Notes: generated by a model not told the origin, from the sequence alone. DNA of 64,000 bases from Acidobacteriota bacterium (GCA_018268915.1 JAFDVQ010000017.1:124001-188000); one strand, 5' to 3'; shown: positions 1 through 8,667, numbered from the stretch's first letter. Made by a program: numbers and translations.

Positions 1-1
1 C

Positions 2-565
2 GAGGCAACGGTTCTGTACCGCAACGGAAAAGAAGTCGTGCAAGCAGAGGGCGCAGCAAAGCAAGGTCTGAGCCTCAACATCGTAGGAACCTTCGGTCCG
101 ATTCTCGCGAAAGTCATAAACGACAATTTGCAATCTCCTATGCTGTGGCACGGTTGGGAAAAGGGTCCGAATGGAGCATTGGCGGTTTTCCAATTTCATG
201 TATCGATGCGGAACTCTCACTATTCGGTTTCCCTCCCGATGGCTGGTCTGGGAGCAAGGCGTGTGGGCTACAACGGGGAGATCTGTATTGATCCTGAGAC
301 AGGAACGATCCTACGGCTAGCAATAAGGTCCGATCCGGCACTAGCGCTTCATGCCTTCGAGCATGCCGACATCATGCTGGAATATGGACCTGTATCGATT
401 GGCGGCAAATCATATATATGCCCAGTCCGGGGTGTTTCGATCTCAAGAGCCAGCTATCAAGAGGTCGGGATCATGAGGCGTGACCGCGCTTTCGTTCTCC
501 TGAACGATATGGTCTTCACTGATTATCACGTCTTCCGCTCTGACATTCAGATTTTGCCGGAATGA
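2..565 (+). CDS. Secreted/periplasmic hypothetical protein, 3' part only
   Basis: The reading frame is open from base 2, so the gene begins before the window; a GTG at 38 is only an internal codon. The visible 187 residues are soluble and beta-rich. They include a stretch like a recurrent acidobacterial pattern: a G-x-I-x-I-D-P-E-T-G-x-I-L-R segment (about residues 92-105 of the visible part), then I-M-L-E-Y-G-P-V and a G-G-K-S-Y-I-C-P-V-R strand. I recognise no catalytic motif. Proteins with this pattern are usually annotated as hypothetical secreted proteins in Acidobacteria; that link is from memory. The TGA is at 563-565 and no partner gene follows closely. Confidence 0.6.
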   Translation, partial: EATVLYRNGKEVVQAEGAAKQGLSLNIVGTFGPILAKVINDNLQSPMLWHGWEKGPNGALAVFQFHVSMRNSHYSVSLPMAGLGARRVGYNGEICIDPETGTILRLAIRSDPALALHAFEHADIMLEYGPVSIGGKSYICPVRGVSISRASYQEVGIMRRDRAFVLLNDMVFTDYHVFRSDIQILPE

Positions 566-923
566 TGTACTTATGCCGGTCACGGGCGGTCTCGATACTG
601 AGACTAAAATCTTGCGGAGGCTGTTCGAGTCGGCTAATGCTAGAAGGGGAGCATCCGTTCAGTGCCCAAACAGAGAATGTGAAATGGGCTTGTGGGTACC
701 TTCTCCTTACAGTTAGTTATTAGCCGTCACTGCTGAGTGCTCTTGTGAAAAGGTGCGACTCTGAGGATTCGGGGGGGCCGCGTGCTTCCTGCAGTCTTGC
801 TGAGACCAGAATTCCATGTTCAATCCTATAGGATGCCCATCCAGCTACAATGGCGCTGTTTATCGTGGCCTTGTGTAACCTTTGTCTGCTTTCTTCTCTC
901 CAATCGACAAAGGTTAGGTATCT
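566..923. other. Gene-poor stretch with one doubtful 47-codon ORF
   Basis: No convincing gene lies here. A 47-codon ATG frame runs from 573 to 716 and contains C-P-N-R-E-C, which could be half of a metal site, but it has no ribosome binding site and sits directly behind the preceding stop. The DUF417 gene starts at the end of this stretch. Confidence 0.4.
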
Positions 924-1391
924 ATGAACGAACCAAAGATAGCAAGTGCGAGTCGGTCTCTCGAGAACATTGGAGCGCATATACTTCGATACTCGCTCGT
1001 ATTCTTCCTTCTCTTCTTCGGAGCCCTCAAGTGGACGCTTGACGAAGCGCAGGGTGTGAATCCGCTTATCGTCAACAGTCCGTTTCTCTCATGGGCCAAT
1101 TACCTGCTTGGAATCCAGGGAGCGTCTGAGTTCATTGGCGTGATCGAGATTGCAGTTGCCTTACTCATTGCGACTAGACGATGGAAGCCGTGGTGGTCTG
1201 GCTGGGGGAGTCTGTTGGCGGTGGGCATGTTTCTGATCACATTGAGTTTCCTCTTTACCACTCCGAACGTGCAGCAGACCGCGCCATTCCTGTTGAAGGA
1301 TCTTTCCCTCCTTGGCGCTTCGCTGTGGACTGCAGGAGAGGCGTTTCGGGCATTCGCGCGACAAACAGATCCCGAGCGCCAATCCATTTGA
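924..1391 (+). CDS. DUF417 (YkgB/RclC-like) inner-membrane protein
   Basis: A 155-residue integral membrane protein with about four hydrophobic segments (roughly residues 20-38, 65-85, 93-112, 120-140). The early R-Y-S-L-V-F-F-L-L-F-F-G-A-L-K segment followed by a G-I-x-P-L-x-x-x-S-P-like stretch (here G-V-N-P-L-I-V-N-S-P) is typical of the DUF417 family, which includes RclC of the E. coli reactive-chlorine response. The function of the family is poorly known. The gene stands alone, with no rclA or rclR nearby. Length agrees with the family. The family call is fairly safe; a role in oxidant defence is only inferred from RclC. Confidence 0.75.
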   Translation: MNEPKIASASRSLENIGAHILRYSLVFFLLFFGALKWTLDEAQGVNPLIVNSPFLSWANYLLGIQGASEFIGVIEIAVALLIATRRWKPWWSGWGSLLAVGMFLITLSFLFTTPNVQQTAPFLLKDLSLLGASLWTAGEAFRAFARQTDPERQSI

Positions 1392-1742
1392 CATTGTTTC
1401 TTAGAAGGCGGAACTGCCACGACTATCGAATGCCGGAAAAGTTCCAGCCTCTTAACAAGGCTTGGGATCCACCCTTCGCACCTACAGGGCGGCGAGGGTG
1501 AAATTCCGTTTGCCGAAGTTGCACTACGGCATAGGCGTTCTTTCGCGAGGCATTTTGGTTATACCCGCGTTGGAAGACTCATGCCTGCACGATGCGGCAT
1601 TCAGAGCTCAAAACTGCTTGTAACTTTTCGCGGACGAACTCATTCGAATGAAGGCGAACAAGCAGGCGTTGCCTGAGGGGCGATTCTGTCGCCGAGGTGC
1701 CGGTTGTGCTGCGTTCGAAATACCGCTTGAAGGAGCAACGTA
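1392..1742. other. Intergenic region without recognised gene
   Basis: I see no supported gene, RNA or hairpin here. The only notable element is the ribosome binding site GAAGGAG just before the ATG at 1743. Confidence 0.4.
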
Positions 1743-2870
1743 ATGTCTAGATTTATTCGCAGTCTTGTGAGCGCTGTCGTAAGTGCCGGTGCCCTTGTCC
1801 CAGTGTCTCTGGCAGGTGCACAGGCCCGGACTGCCCAAACCGTTTTCGTAATGTCCAATAATGCGGACAAAAACGAAGTGATTGAATTTCAGCGCGAACC
1901 AAATGGTAGTTACAGACAAAATAATTTCGCGACATTCGGCCGCGGCACCGGAGGCGTCAACGATCCGCTTGAATCTCAAGGATCATTGACTCTCAGTGCT
2001 GATCACAAGCTGCTCTTTGCCGCGAACGCAGGCAGCGGCGACATCACTGTGTTTCGAATTGTGCACAACGGACTGGCATTCACGGAAAAAGTGCCTTCCG
2101 GCGGCAGCCAGCCGGTTTCGATTGCACAAAGAGGAAATGTACTTTACGTACTCAACTCGGGCGGGGCCGGAAGCGTAGTAGCGTTCAATTTGGATCAAAA
2201 CGGTCGGCTGCATAGGATCAAGCATTCAACCGCCTTCCTCTCTGCGAACGCAACCGGCGGAGCTTCAATCTCCATCAGTCCTGATGGAAGGTTCGTAGCG
2301 GTCGTAGAACGCATTGCAAACAAGATCGATACTTTCCGAATCAAGCCCGATGGAACACTGGCGACTGCGGTGGTGACTTCGAGCCCCGGACCTGGAGCTT
2401 TCTCCGCGCAATTCGCGCCAAACGGAAAACTGATTGTCTCAGAGACAGGTCCTTCGAACATTCCGGATGGATCAGCCATCTCTTCCTACATCGTGCAGCA
2501 AAACGGGTCACTGGTTGCCGTGAGCCAGAGTGTTGCAACCGATGGCGCAGCGAACTGCTGGAACGTGATAAGCCCGGATGGAGCACGTGTTTATGCTTCG
2601 AACGCTGGAACATCGAATCTTGCAGGATTTTCGATTGGGGCCGGCGGGGAGCTGAACCCGCTGAAGGGAACTATCGTTGGATCGAACCCCGATGGCAGTA
2701 CAAACCTGGACATCGCGATCAGCCAGGACGGTAAGTTTCTTTACTCACTCAACGGCATAGTCGGGTCGATCGGTGTCTTCCAGATTCAACCCGATGGCAC
2801 ATTAAATGCTGTGGAGCAGATCGAAGGCCTGCCGCATGCGGTGGGATTCAATGGTATTGCGGCCCTTTAA
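1743..2870 (+). CDS. Secreted lactonase-like beta-propeller protein
   Basis: This 375-residue protein has a signal peptide (residues 1 to about 28, ending in A-G-A-Q-A). A chain of beta-propeller blades follows, with repeated S-x-D-x-K/R-x-L-x-x-A-N and F-R-I-x-P-D-G-T-L elements. That pattern belongs to the lactonase family of seven-bladed propellers (Pfam PF10282), which includes 6-phosphogluconolactonase Pgl. The export signal makes a cytosolic pentose-phosphate role unlikely; many secreted family members have no known substrate. The start is supported by GAAGGAG seven bases upstream. It appears monocistronic, with a hairpin just after the stop. Confidence 0.8.
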   Translation: MSRFIRSLVSAVVSAGALVPVSLAGAQARTAQTVFVMSNNADKNEVIEFQREPNGSYRQNNFATFGRGTGGVNDPLESQGSLTLSADHKLLFAANAGSGDITVFRIVHNGLAFTEKVPSGGSQPVSIAQRGNVLYVLNSGGAGSVVAFNLDQNGRLHRIKHSTAFLSANATGGASISISPDGRFVAVVERIANKIDTFRIKPDGTLATAVVTSSPGPGAFSAQFAPNGKLIVSETGPSNIPDGSAISSYIVQQNGSLVAVSQSVATDGAANCWNVISPDGARVYASNAGTSNLAGFSIGAGGELNPLKGTIVGSNPDGSTNLDIAISQDGKFLYSLNGIVGSIGVFQIQPDGTLNAVEQIEGLPHAVGFNGIAAL

Positions 2871-2876
2871 TACCGC

Positions 2877-2911
2877 GTTGCGGGTGGCGGCGAAATGCCA
2901 AGACCCGCAAC
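2877..2911 (+). terminator. Hairpin after the beta-propeller gene
   Basis: GTTGCGGGT (2877-2885) pairs perfectly with ACCCGCAAC (2903-2911) across a 17-base loop, beginning seven bases after the stop. There is no run of T afterwards, so it is at best a weak intrinsic terminator or an mRNA-protecting 3' hairpin. Confidence 0.4.
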
Positions 2912-2955
2912 AGATTCAGATTGCTTTCGTGACCGGAGTCCAGAGAATATAGCGA

Positions 2956-3411
2956 ATGCCTGAAGACCTCACATATCGATTCGCGACAGAAGACGACTTT
3001 GCCGCCGTCCTGGATCTCGCATCACAACTCGCGAAGAAAATCGAGACGGCGCCTCCATGTTTGACGCCCGCTCAGTTCAGCGCCCAGTTCGCAGCAGAAG
3101 CCTCGCCAATGCACTTGCTGCTGGCGATCAGTGAAAACCGGGTGTTGGGGATGATCTCCTGGACGGTTACCCATGAGCTTTACAGCGCAGAAACACGGGT
3201 ATACATCAGCGATCTGTCAGTCGACCACCGATGGCGCGGCAAGGGCATCGGTAGAGCATTGATGTCTCAGGTGAGAGGTTGGGCAGCGGCGCACGGTGCA
3301 TCGAAGCTCGGCTGGGAAGTGTGGCATCGCAATAACGATGCGAAAGCGTTTTATGAACGAATGGGAGCATCAATCGACAAAGAGGCAGTTCCGTACGTTC
3401 TTGCCCTATAG
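2956..3411 (+). CDS. GNAT-family N-acetyltransferase
   Basis: A complete 151-residue GNAT domain. The core is visible as V-Y-I-S-D-L-S-V-D-x-x-W-R-G-K-G-I-G-R-A-L-M (about residues 81-103), where R-G-K-G-I-G is the acetyl-CoA pyrophosphate-binding loop. The C-terminal part has W-x-V-W-x-x-N-x-x-A-x-x-F-Y-E-R-M-G-A, the usual end of the fold. It should transfer an acetyl group from acetyl-CoA to an amine, but the sequence does not show which one. It follows the propeller gene on the same strand by 85 bases and is probably separate from it. Confidence 0.85.
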   Translation: MPEDLTYRFATEDDFAAVLDLASQLAKKIETAPPCLTPAQFSAQFAAEASPMHLLLAISENRVLGMISWTVTHELYSAETRVYISDLSVDHRWRGKGIGRALMSQVRGWAAAHGASKLGWEVWHRNNDAKAFYERMGASIDKEAVPYVLAL

Positions 3412-3503
3412 TCAAAGAAAGTGCAGGTGAATGCTGCTGGGCGGAAATATTCAGAACTGCCGTAGCAAATCCAGTACTATCGCCTGCCGATAGGTGCACA
3501 GAT

Positions 3504-3517
3504 GTGATTAGCGTCAC
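3504..3517. promoter_or_regulatory. CRP/FNR-like palindromic site
   Basis: TGTGA-TTAGCG-TCACG spans 3503-3518 and matches the TGTGA-N6-TCACA form of CRP-family sites at nine of ten conserved positions. It lies about 160 bases before the small Cys/His gene at 3678. No regulator of this family is visible in the window, so the call rests on the motif alone. Confidence 0.3.
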
Positions 3518-3677
3518 GATGCCGGGGCTGTGACTATGTAAGAGTGCATCTCGATGGTGTGACCAACGCATTCAGGGCCATCTTTTGGGTACAAGTCTGG
3601 GGCTCACCATCCCGGGCCCCTCTTCTCGGCGCCGTCCGCCCTCATATCCCTGCAAGCGCCCGAGTCTCAGGTTGTCC

Positions 3678-3887
3678 ATGTCAATGAAAACTGAACTCGT
3701 CTTCTCTTACGACAGCATGATGCGTCCGACGTCTGCAAAATGCCGGTTGTGCGGTCAGATGATGCCGAAACCAGGCACGGAGCTCAATTCCTCCGCAGAC
3801 ATTGTTCTATGGGTGTCTGAGCGCTTTCTCGAGCACAAAAGGCTGGAGCACCCCGGAGAGGGCCCAGCACAGAGCTTCTTTCTGTAG
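3678..3887 (+). CDS. Small protein with C-x2-C...H-x4-H metal-site pattern
   Basis: A 69-residue reading frame from the ATG at 3678; the frame is open further upstream but lacks a better start. Residues 22-25 are C-R-L-C and a later H-K-R-L-E-H supplies two histidines, so a single zinc site of C2H2 type is possible. Between them is D-I-V-L-W-V-S-E-R-F-L-E-H-K, an amphipathic helix. I have an impression of similar small proteins in Acidobacteria, where they stay hypothetical. Two CRP/FNR-like sites bracket it. The composition looks protein-like, but this gene is not certain. Confidence 0.45.
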   Translation: MSMKTELVFSYDSMMRPTSAKCRLCGQMMPKPGTELNSSADIVLWVSERFLEHKRLEHPGEGPAQSFFL

Positions 3888-4347
3888 CGCACAGAAGAAA
3901 ACCCCTCACTCGGTACCCCCTTCGTACGGTATGCACCGAGTCGATTTGTATCTGTTTCGCATTAGGACGGTCTCCGATCGAACTTATCGCCTCATGGCAT
4001 TGCGCATGAAGACCATTTGCTGCCGAGAAGAAGACACCCTGCGAAAGCAGCAGCGGGGGAGTTGTGTTCACGCTCTACAGTTTGTCCTGCTGCAATCCAA
4101 ACCATGATGTGACGAAGAATAGATAAGGTGATTCATATCACGCGTCAAACCTTCAGGAATAATCAGCACAAATGACTGAAAGCAGAATCGTGATGCCAGT
4201 CAGTGACATCTGTAACCTGTTGCATGGTGAGTGGTATTCAACCGATACATTGTCGGGCTCGCTGCAAGTTATCCGCCAGTACGAGCGCGTTCGAAAAACA
4301 GCATGCGGACAACCGGTTGATGTAGCAATGAATGGTGAGCTTAAGTC
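3888..4347. other. Gene-free stretch with one palindromic site
   Basis: I see no supported gene in these 460 bases. The only structured element is the 14-bp palindrome at 4128-4141, described separately. Confidence 0.4.
4128..4141. promoter_or_regulatory. Perfect GTGAT-N4-ATCAC palindrome
   Basis: GTGATTCATATCAC is a perfect 5-4-5 inverted repeat of CRP/FNR superfamily type. It lies about 205 bases upstream of the remnant signalling gene at 4348 and resembles the site at 3504. It may be a leftover control site of that gene. Confidence 0.35.
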
Positions 4348-5218
4348 ATGAAGATGTGGATACCATCGGGAATCACCCTGAGAGTCGCCTACCTTGCTTG
4401 GACGGTGACTTTGGGAACCCTCGGCATCTTCATGGCATTTATTATCCCGGAGCAAAAGAGGGAACTCAGAGACGGACTTGTATCCAAGGCTCATGGCATC
4501 ACCGTTGCGTTGCAAGGAGAAGTAGCAAGCGCCGCGATCTCCGAGGACTACTCAGCTGTGGATGAACACGCAATGCAGGTAGTCGCCGGCGATTCGGAGT
4601 GCAGTTCCTCGTCATAACCAAGAGCGATGGATACTCTGTCATAATCGAGCGCGAAGGTTGGCAGGTCATACAAAAGATTGATGCTGATCGGTATCAGAGG
4701 CCACGGATTCCGAGTTCCGAACTGGGCGCCGCACCTCTCATTGGACGTCGCGAGTTTCACTGTTCATTGGTGCTTCACCGGCATTTGGCCCAGACCCACA
4801 ACCTAAGTCGGGGATCGTGACACCCATCTTCACGGACGAGCGGCTATGGGGAGTGCTCGTGGTGCAAGATTGCGAATAGAGGTTGGCATCCGCCTGAGCA
4901 TCGATGACTTCGGGACTGGCTATTCCTCACTCAGCTACTTCATCAGTTTTCCATCGATACTTTGAAGGTAGATAAATCGTTCATCGGCAGGATGGGCAGC
5001 GATCACCGCAGTCTCGATATCGTGAGAACGATCATCAGCCTTGCGCACGACTTGTCGATGCAGGTTGTGGCGGAAGGCGTTGAAACCGAAGAGGAGGTCA
5101 GCCAATTACAGGATTTTGGGGTGCGATGCTGCGCAGGGATATTTTTTCTCCCCGCCGGTGAGGCCGGAGGCTCTCGTGGAGCTGATCACAAAGCCTCATC
5201 CAGTTTTCCAGACTGCGT
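4348..5218 (+). pseudogene. Decayed sensor/EAL-domain c-di-GMP phosphodiesterase
   Basis: The first 80 or so codons from ATG 4348 encode a membrane anchor (residues 10-34) and the start of an extracytoplasmic sensor. Near 4599 the homologous text jumps to another frame, which stops at 4820. After a further break, 4888-4950 encodes S-I-D-D-F-G-T-G-Y-S-S-L-S-Y-F, a classic EAL-domain motif. A one-base shift near 4948 moves the rest to the frame with L-K-V-D-K-S-F-I and later A-E-G-V-E-T. The EAL signature itself, the first half of the EAL domain and any GGDEF domain are missing, so an internal deletion has occurred as well as frameshifts. It cannot make a working phosphodiesterase. Confidence 0.8.
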
Positions 5219-5225
5219 AACGTCG

Positions 5226-5453
5226 TCAATCTGGGCGGTGGAGGCGCTCTTCCGCCTGCAGCCAGCGAAGGTCATTTACGGCGTGCCGATATTCAAAATC
5301 GAGCTGCTCGCCGCGCCTGTAAATCTGAATCCTGCGTCCCACTTTTGTCCCCCGGGAGGTGAGCTCCCTCATAAGAGATTCATTCTCGGTTTCAAAGTGG
5401 CTGATTCGAATTGAAAGCTCATGAATCTTGACGCTGCGGAGAGTGGTCTGCAT
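5226..5453 (-). CDS. Doubtful small hypothetical protein
   Basis: A 75-codon frame begins at the ATG whose complement is at 5451-5453; a TTG at 5504 would lengthen it. The product is charged and helical (E-L-S-I-R-I-S-H-F-E-T-E-N-E-S-L-M-R-E-L), so a short coiled coil is possible. There is no clear ribosome binding site and no family I recognise. It sits against the remnant EAL gene on the opposite strand and could be chance. Confidence 0.2.
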   Translation of the reverse strand: MQTTLRSVKIHELSIRISHFETENESLMRELTSRGTKVGRRIQIYRRGEQLDFEYRHAVNDLRWLQAEERLHRPD

Positions 5454-5704
5454 GGGAGATACTTCGATTCTGTTCAGCGCGAAGTGTTGTGTCAACAGAG
5501 TCAACCATGTCAGAAGTTATTAAAGTGACGTACGACATAGGGCTTTACCCGATTGTCCCGGGCGAGCGTTGATACTGCTCTTCATCTCCGCAGAAGGTTT
5601 CTCTTCAAGACAAGCAGCAAGACAGCGCTTTAGATTAGCGGCGCGTCGGTTGCACGTTTGACGCTCGCGATCAGAACAGAAAATGTAAATAGACATGAAG
5701 CGGA

Positions 5705-6571
5705 TCAACCGATAGGGTGCGCTGTGATGTCGTGCAGATCTGCGAAAGAGATCAGGTTGATGCCGACATAGTCCTTGATGGCAACAAGGGCATTGCGCTC
5801 AATTTCGCGAGACTCGAAAAGCCGCGTGTTGACGCGGGCAAGTGTCTCGTCACGATACCCGGGGTGAGAGACAAACTCGAAAACACCCTCAGGCATGGCA
5901 GAGATCAGCGCATGCATTACAGAGAGCTCGAGCGTGCCAGTAGTGAGGACACCGACTGATCCATCAGTGGTAACGAAGCCCTCCTGTTCCACGACACGAC
6001 GGAATCGCGACTCGAGTCGGCGGAGTAGGAGGACCTCGGCGCGACGTGATTCCGGCGCATTCACGGTTGCATTGATGCTCCACAGTGGCTCGAACGGGTT
6101 CCGTATGGCCCGAATGCCGGCAGCTTTGGCTGCTCGGAGTACAGGCCGCAGGACCAGCGGAAACATGTGCATGTGCTTGTGAGTATCGACGTGGGTGAGA
6201 CGAAGCCCGTAGCTCTGCAGCAGCGCGATCTGCGCCGCCGCTTCAGCTTCAATTTCCCTGGACCGGATGCGGCCTGTGTAGAGTCTCTTGAGGAAGTCTC
6301 CGATCGATGGGTGCAGGGCTTCCGTGTTGCCGTCGACAAGAGACGAGACTTTCCTCGGATCAGACGCGGGAACTCCATCGACGAGGACAACGTGGCAGCC
6401 GACTCCGAGGCTCGGCATGGCCAGCGCCATTTTTACGGCTTCTTCCGTGGCCGCGGCGCGGGCCATGAGTGTCGCGCTGGTGAGAACCTCGGCAGCGTGA
6501 AGTTCGAGAATGGCGCGGTTCACTCCGGGAGCCATCCCGAAATCGTCGGCATTGACGATGAGGCGGGGCAC
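5705..6571 (-). CDS. ChbG/HpnK-family carbohydrate deacetylase
   Basis: This 288-residue protein opens with V-N-A-D-D-F-G (D9, D10), has G-V-G-C-H-V-V-L near H60, and carries H-V-D-T-H-K-H-M-H at 127-135. These are the metal-binding Asp/His residues of the YdjC/ChbG family, which removes N-acetyl groups from sugars. The closest named type I can suggest is HpnK, linked to hopanoid biosynthesis, because of the Y-G-L-R-x-T-H-V-D-T-H-K-H and F-V-S-H-P-G-Y motifs. No other hopanoid genes lie in the window, so the substrate is open. The gene is divergent from tRNA-Val and shares a 130-base spacer with it. Confidence 0.8.
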   Translation of the reverse strand: MPRLIVNADDFGMAPGVNRAILELHAAEVLTSATLMARAAATEEAVKMALAMPSLGVGCHVVLVDGVPASDPRKVSSLVDGNTEALHPSIGDFLKRLYTGRIRSREIEAEAAAQIALLQSYGLRLTHVDTHKHMHMFPLVLRPVLRAAKAAGIRAIRNPFEPLWSINATVNAPESRRAEVLLLRRLESRFRRVVEQEGFVTTDGSVGVLTTGTLELSVMHALISAMPEGVFEFVSHPGYRDETLARVNTRLFESREIERNALVAIKDYVGINLISFADLHDITAHPIG

Positions 6572-6662
6572 GGATACAGCTTATCAATCCCGCGAGAAAA
6601 GCGCTTTGCTATCAGATGGATGAGACTCTGAGCAGAGTATGTCCTGCGACTCGAATTGTTGG

Positions 6663-6668
6663 TATGAT
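6663..6668 (+). promoter_or_regulatory. Candidate -10 box for tRNA-Val
   Basis: TATGAT lies 34 bases before the mature tRNA start. No good -35 hexamer is visible at the usual spacing, so this is only a plausible assignment. Confidence 0.3.
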
Positions 6669-6702
6669 GAAAGCAGGCCCGGCGACGGGCTCCCACCCGA
6701 GT

Positions 6703-6779
6703 GGGCGGCTAGCTCAGCTGGTTAGAGCGCCTGCCTTACAAGCAGGAAGTCGGGGGTTCGAGTCCCTCGCTGCCCACCA
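6703..6779 (+). tRNA. tRNA-Val (anticodon UAC)
   Basis: The acceptor arm GGGCGGC (6703-6709) pairs with GCTGCCC (6769-6775) with one G-U pair. The anticodon stem CCTGC/GCAGG encloses loop CTTACAA, giving anticodon TAC, which reads GUA valine codons. The T arm has GGTTCGAGTCC. Discriminator A is at 6776 and the CCA end (6777-6779) is encoded. No neighbouring tRNA follows. Confidence 0.95.
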
Positions 6780-6944
6780 TGAAATCCCGCAGGACGCGAT
6801 TGTTCTCAGCCATCAGTTACTAGTTCCCAGTCAGGAGTTGCCGGAGTCATAGAGTCTTCTGCTCGAAGTCCCAATCGACTTGCGAGATCACTCCCGTCAC
6901 GCGAGCACAGAACCTCGCATCAAAGGTGTGCAGGAGATTAGATT

Positions 6945-7163
6945 ATGCGGGCCTCATTTCCAGAAAAATTTAAAGATCGTGTAAAGAAAGTCCTGGCGAA
7001 TGTCGAGAAAAGATCAGGAGTAGCGCCTGACGACCCTGATTTCGTGGCGCTGAAGAGTTTGCTGAAGCGACGCGTACATGAGGTCGAGAACTCGAAGAGT
7101 GAAGAACGGCCGATCTTCCGAGACTGGACAAAAGGACGTTTTCATAGAATGAGGAACGCCTGA
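6945..7163 (+). CDS. Small basic hypothetical protein
   Basis: A 72-residue product rich in Lys and Arg (R-V-K-K-V-L, L-K-R-R-V-H, K-G-R-F-H-R). AGGAG is correctly spaced before the ATG, which supports expression. The sequence predicts a helical, charged, soluble protein without cysteines or a membrane segment. I do not recognise the family. It stands between tRNA-Val and the convergent methyltransferase gene. Confidence 0.5.
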   Translation: MRASFPEKFKDRVKKVLANVEKRSGVAPDDPDFVALKSLLKRRVHEVENSKSEERPIFRDWTKGRFHRMRNA

Positions 7164-7206
7164 CCTTTAGGGTCTGCGACGCTTCAGCGTGTTGCTTTCA
7201 GTTCGT

Positions 7207-8100
7207 TCAGCCTCGCGTGGCGCTGACGAGATAGTAAGCAAAGGGGCCGATCGGGAAACTGACAAGTGGAAGCAATACCGGCGCCAGGATATTGTTCCAG
7301 CGCGCCCGTGTCATTTTGCGTGGGCCCATGAGGACCTCAGTGATCAGAAATTTGAGGGTCACAAAAGGGACATGAAGAACTGAAGGTGCGACGCGAGCTT
7401 GAATCCTCTCGACGACGATCTCACGGAATCCGGTTGACTTCAGTTCCTGCGTGAAGGGAATCATGTCTCCCATTGATTCGATCGCCCAGCAGTCGCTGAG
7501 TGTCCGGAAGATCGCTTTCTGAAGTCCACGAAGCTTCCTTCCATCGAGAAAACCATCCGCAACAACGAGCCGACCGCCTGGGCGTAACAGGCGGTATGCT
7601 TCGCGAAGGAACTTCGACTTACCGGCCCCGGTTCCGTAACAACTGCTCTCGATAGCGTAGATCGCGTCATGACCGCCGGAGGGGAAGCCGGTGTGCTCAA
7701 AGTCTGTAAGCCCGACTCGGATCTTCTCCGCCTGCGAACTGGACCTGTTGAGACAGCGGCCCTGTTCCAGTTGCCAGGGCACGAGAGTGACCCCGTGAAG
7801 ATCGGCGGAGGGGTGCTCGCGGCGAATCGCACGAAGCGTAGCGCCGAGGCCGCATCCCATGTCGAGGACACGTGGACGCCGCATAGTCGAAATCTGGAGC
7901 CGTCGGAGGACTTCGAGATTCATCTGCTCGAGCATCGCTTCGCGGTCGAATGGGTTCATTCCGGCGCGGAAGTATCCGAAGTGCATGTTGAAGTTCGGAC
8001 TCCAGGAAGCGTAGTCGGGCCCAGCCTCTTCGTAGTAACGCTGGAACTTGTCTTCGGACAGAGTCGAATTGAGTGATTCGGCAGCCAGGGTCTGGGCCAT
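7207..8100 (-). CDS. Class I SAM-dependent methyltransferase
   Basis: A 297-residue protein with the SAM-binding motif I V-L-D-M-G-C-G-L-G-A-T (about residues 79-89), an acidic loop D-L-H-G-V-T-L, and motif L-R-P-G-G-R-L-V-V-A-D (about 173-183). The N-terminal Y-Y-E-E-A-G-P-D-Y-A-S-W-S-P-N-F-N-M-H-F-G-Y region resembles small-molecule C-methyltransferases such as the tocopherol/cyclopropane-type group. The substrate cannot be read from the sequence. Its ATG shares one base with the stop of the GbsR-type regulator, so the two are co-transcribed and the regulator probably controls it. Confidence 0.8.
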   Translation of the reverse strand: MAQTLAAESLNSTLSEDKFQRYYEEAGPDYASWSPNFNMHFGYFRAGMNPFDREAMLEQMNLEVLRRLQISTMRRPRVLDMGCGLGATLRAIRREHPSADLHGVTLVPWQLEQGRCLNRSSSQAEKIRVGLTDFEHTGFPSGGHDAIYAIESSCYGTGAGKSKFLREAYRLLRPGGRLVVADGFLDGRKLRGLQKAIFRTLSDCWAIESMGDMIPFTQELKSTGFREIVVERIQARVAPSVLHVPFVTLKFLITEVLMGPRKMTRARWNNILAPVLLPLVSFPIGPFAYYLVSATRG

Positions 8101-8648
8101 CAGTCAAGCCTTCTTCTGCGAGATTTGGGAAGCATGCGCGTGATTCCACTGCCGATGCTGATGATGGAATGAAGCGTGACAGGCGGCAGTTTCCTGACCT
8201 GCGTGTACCAGCCATGCAGTTCCTGAAGGAATGTGTTCATTGCTCCAATGCGCGTGGCGACAACTGGCTGGGCCGGCCGTTCTGCACGGGCTTCGCCTGC
8301 GAGACGTTGAAGCATGGCCATGGTAGGCAGAATTTCGCGCTCAACTCGCTGCTCAACCACCGTCAGAAAAAGAGTCCAGACATCGGTCGAAGTGCGGAAA
8401 AAGTCGCGCCGGTCCCCAATGCGGCTTTCGGTTTGAACGAGATTCCAGTTCTGCAGTTCTCTAAGGCTGGTGCTCACGTTGGACCGAGCGACGGACAAAG
8501 CATCAGAGATTTCTTCGGCGGTGAGAGGCTCAGGTGCGAGATAGAGCAGGGCGTGAACCTGGGCGACGGTCCGGTTCACTCCCCAGCGTGTGCCCATCTC
8601 TCCCCAGTGGAGGATGAACTCCTGCATCGAATTGCTTAGTGGTGCCAT
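8100..8648 (-). CDS. GbsR/MarR-type transcriptional regulator
   Basis: This 182-residue DNA-binding protein has a winged helix-turn-helix: V-A-Q-V-H-A-L-L-Y-L followed by L-T-A-E-E-I-S-D-A-L-S-V-A-R-S-N-V-S-T-S-L-R-E-L (about residues 27-66) and a wing with R-I-G-D-R-R-D-F-F. This layout is that of the GbsR branch of the MarR fold. It precedes the methyltransferase gene with a one-base overlap. Just upstream is a perfect palindrome (8668-8685) that could be its own operator. The ligand is unknown. Confidence 0.8.
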   Translation of the reverse strand: MAPLSNSMQEFILHWGEMGTRWGVNRTVAQVHALLYLAPEPLTAEEISDALSVARSNVSTSLRELQNWNLVQTESRIGDRRDFFRTSTDVWTLFLTVVEQRVEREILPTMAMLQRLAGEARAERPAQPVVATRIGAMNTFLQELHGWYTQVRKLPPVTLHSIISIGSGITRMLPKSRRRRLD

Positions 8649-8667
8649 GAAGTAAGTATATCAGATG

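Noticed and set aside
573..716. 47-codon ORF with C-P-N-R-E-C
   Set aside because: No ribosome binding site, too short to judge, and only half of a possible metal site.
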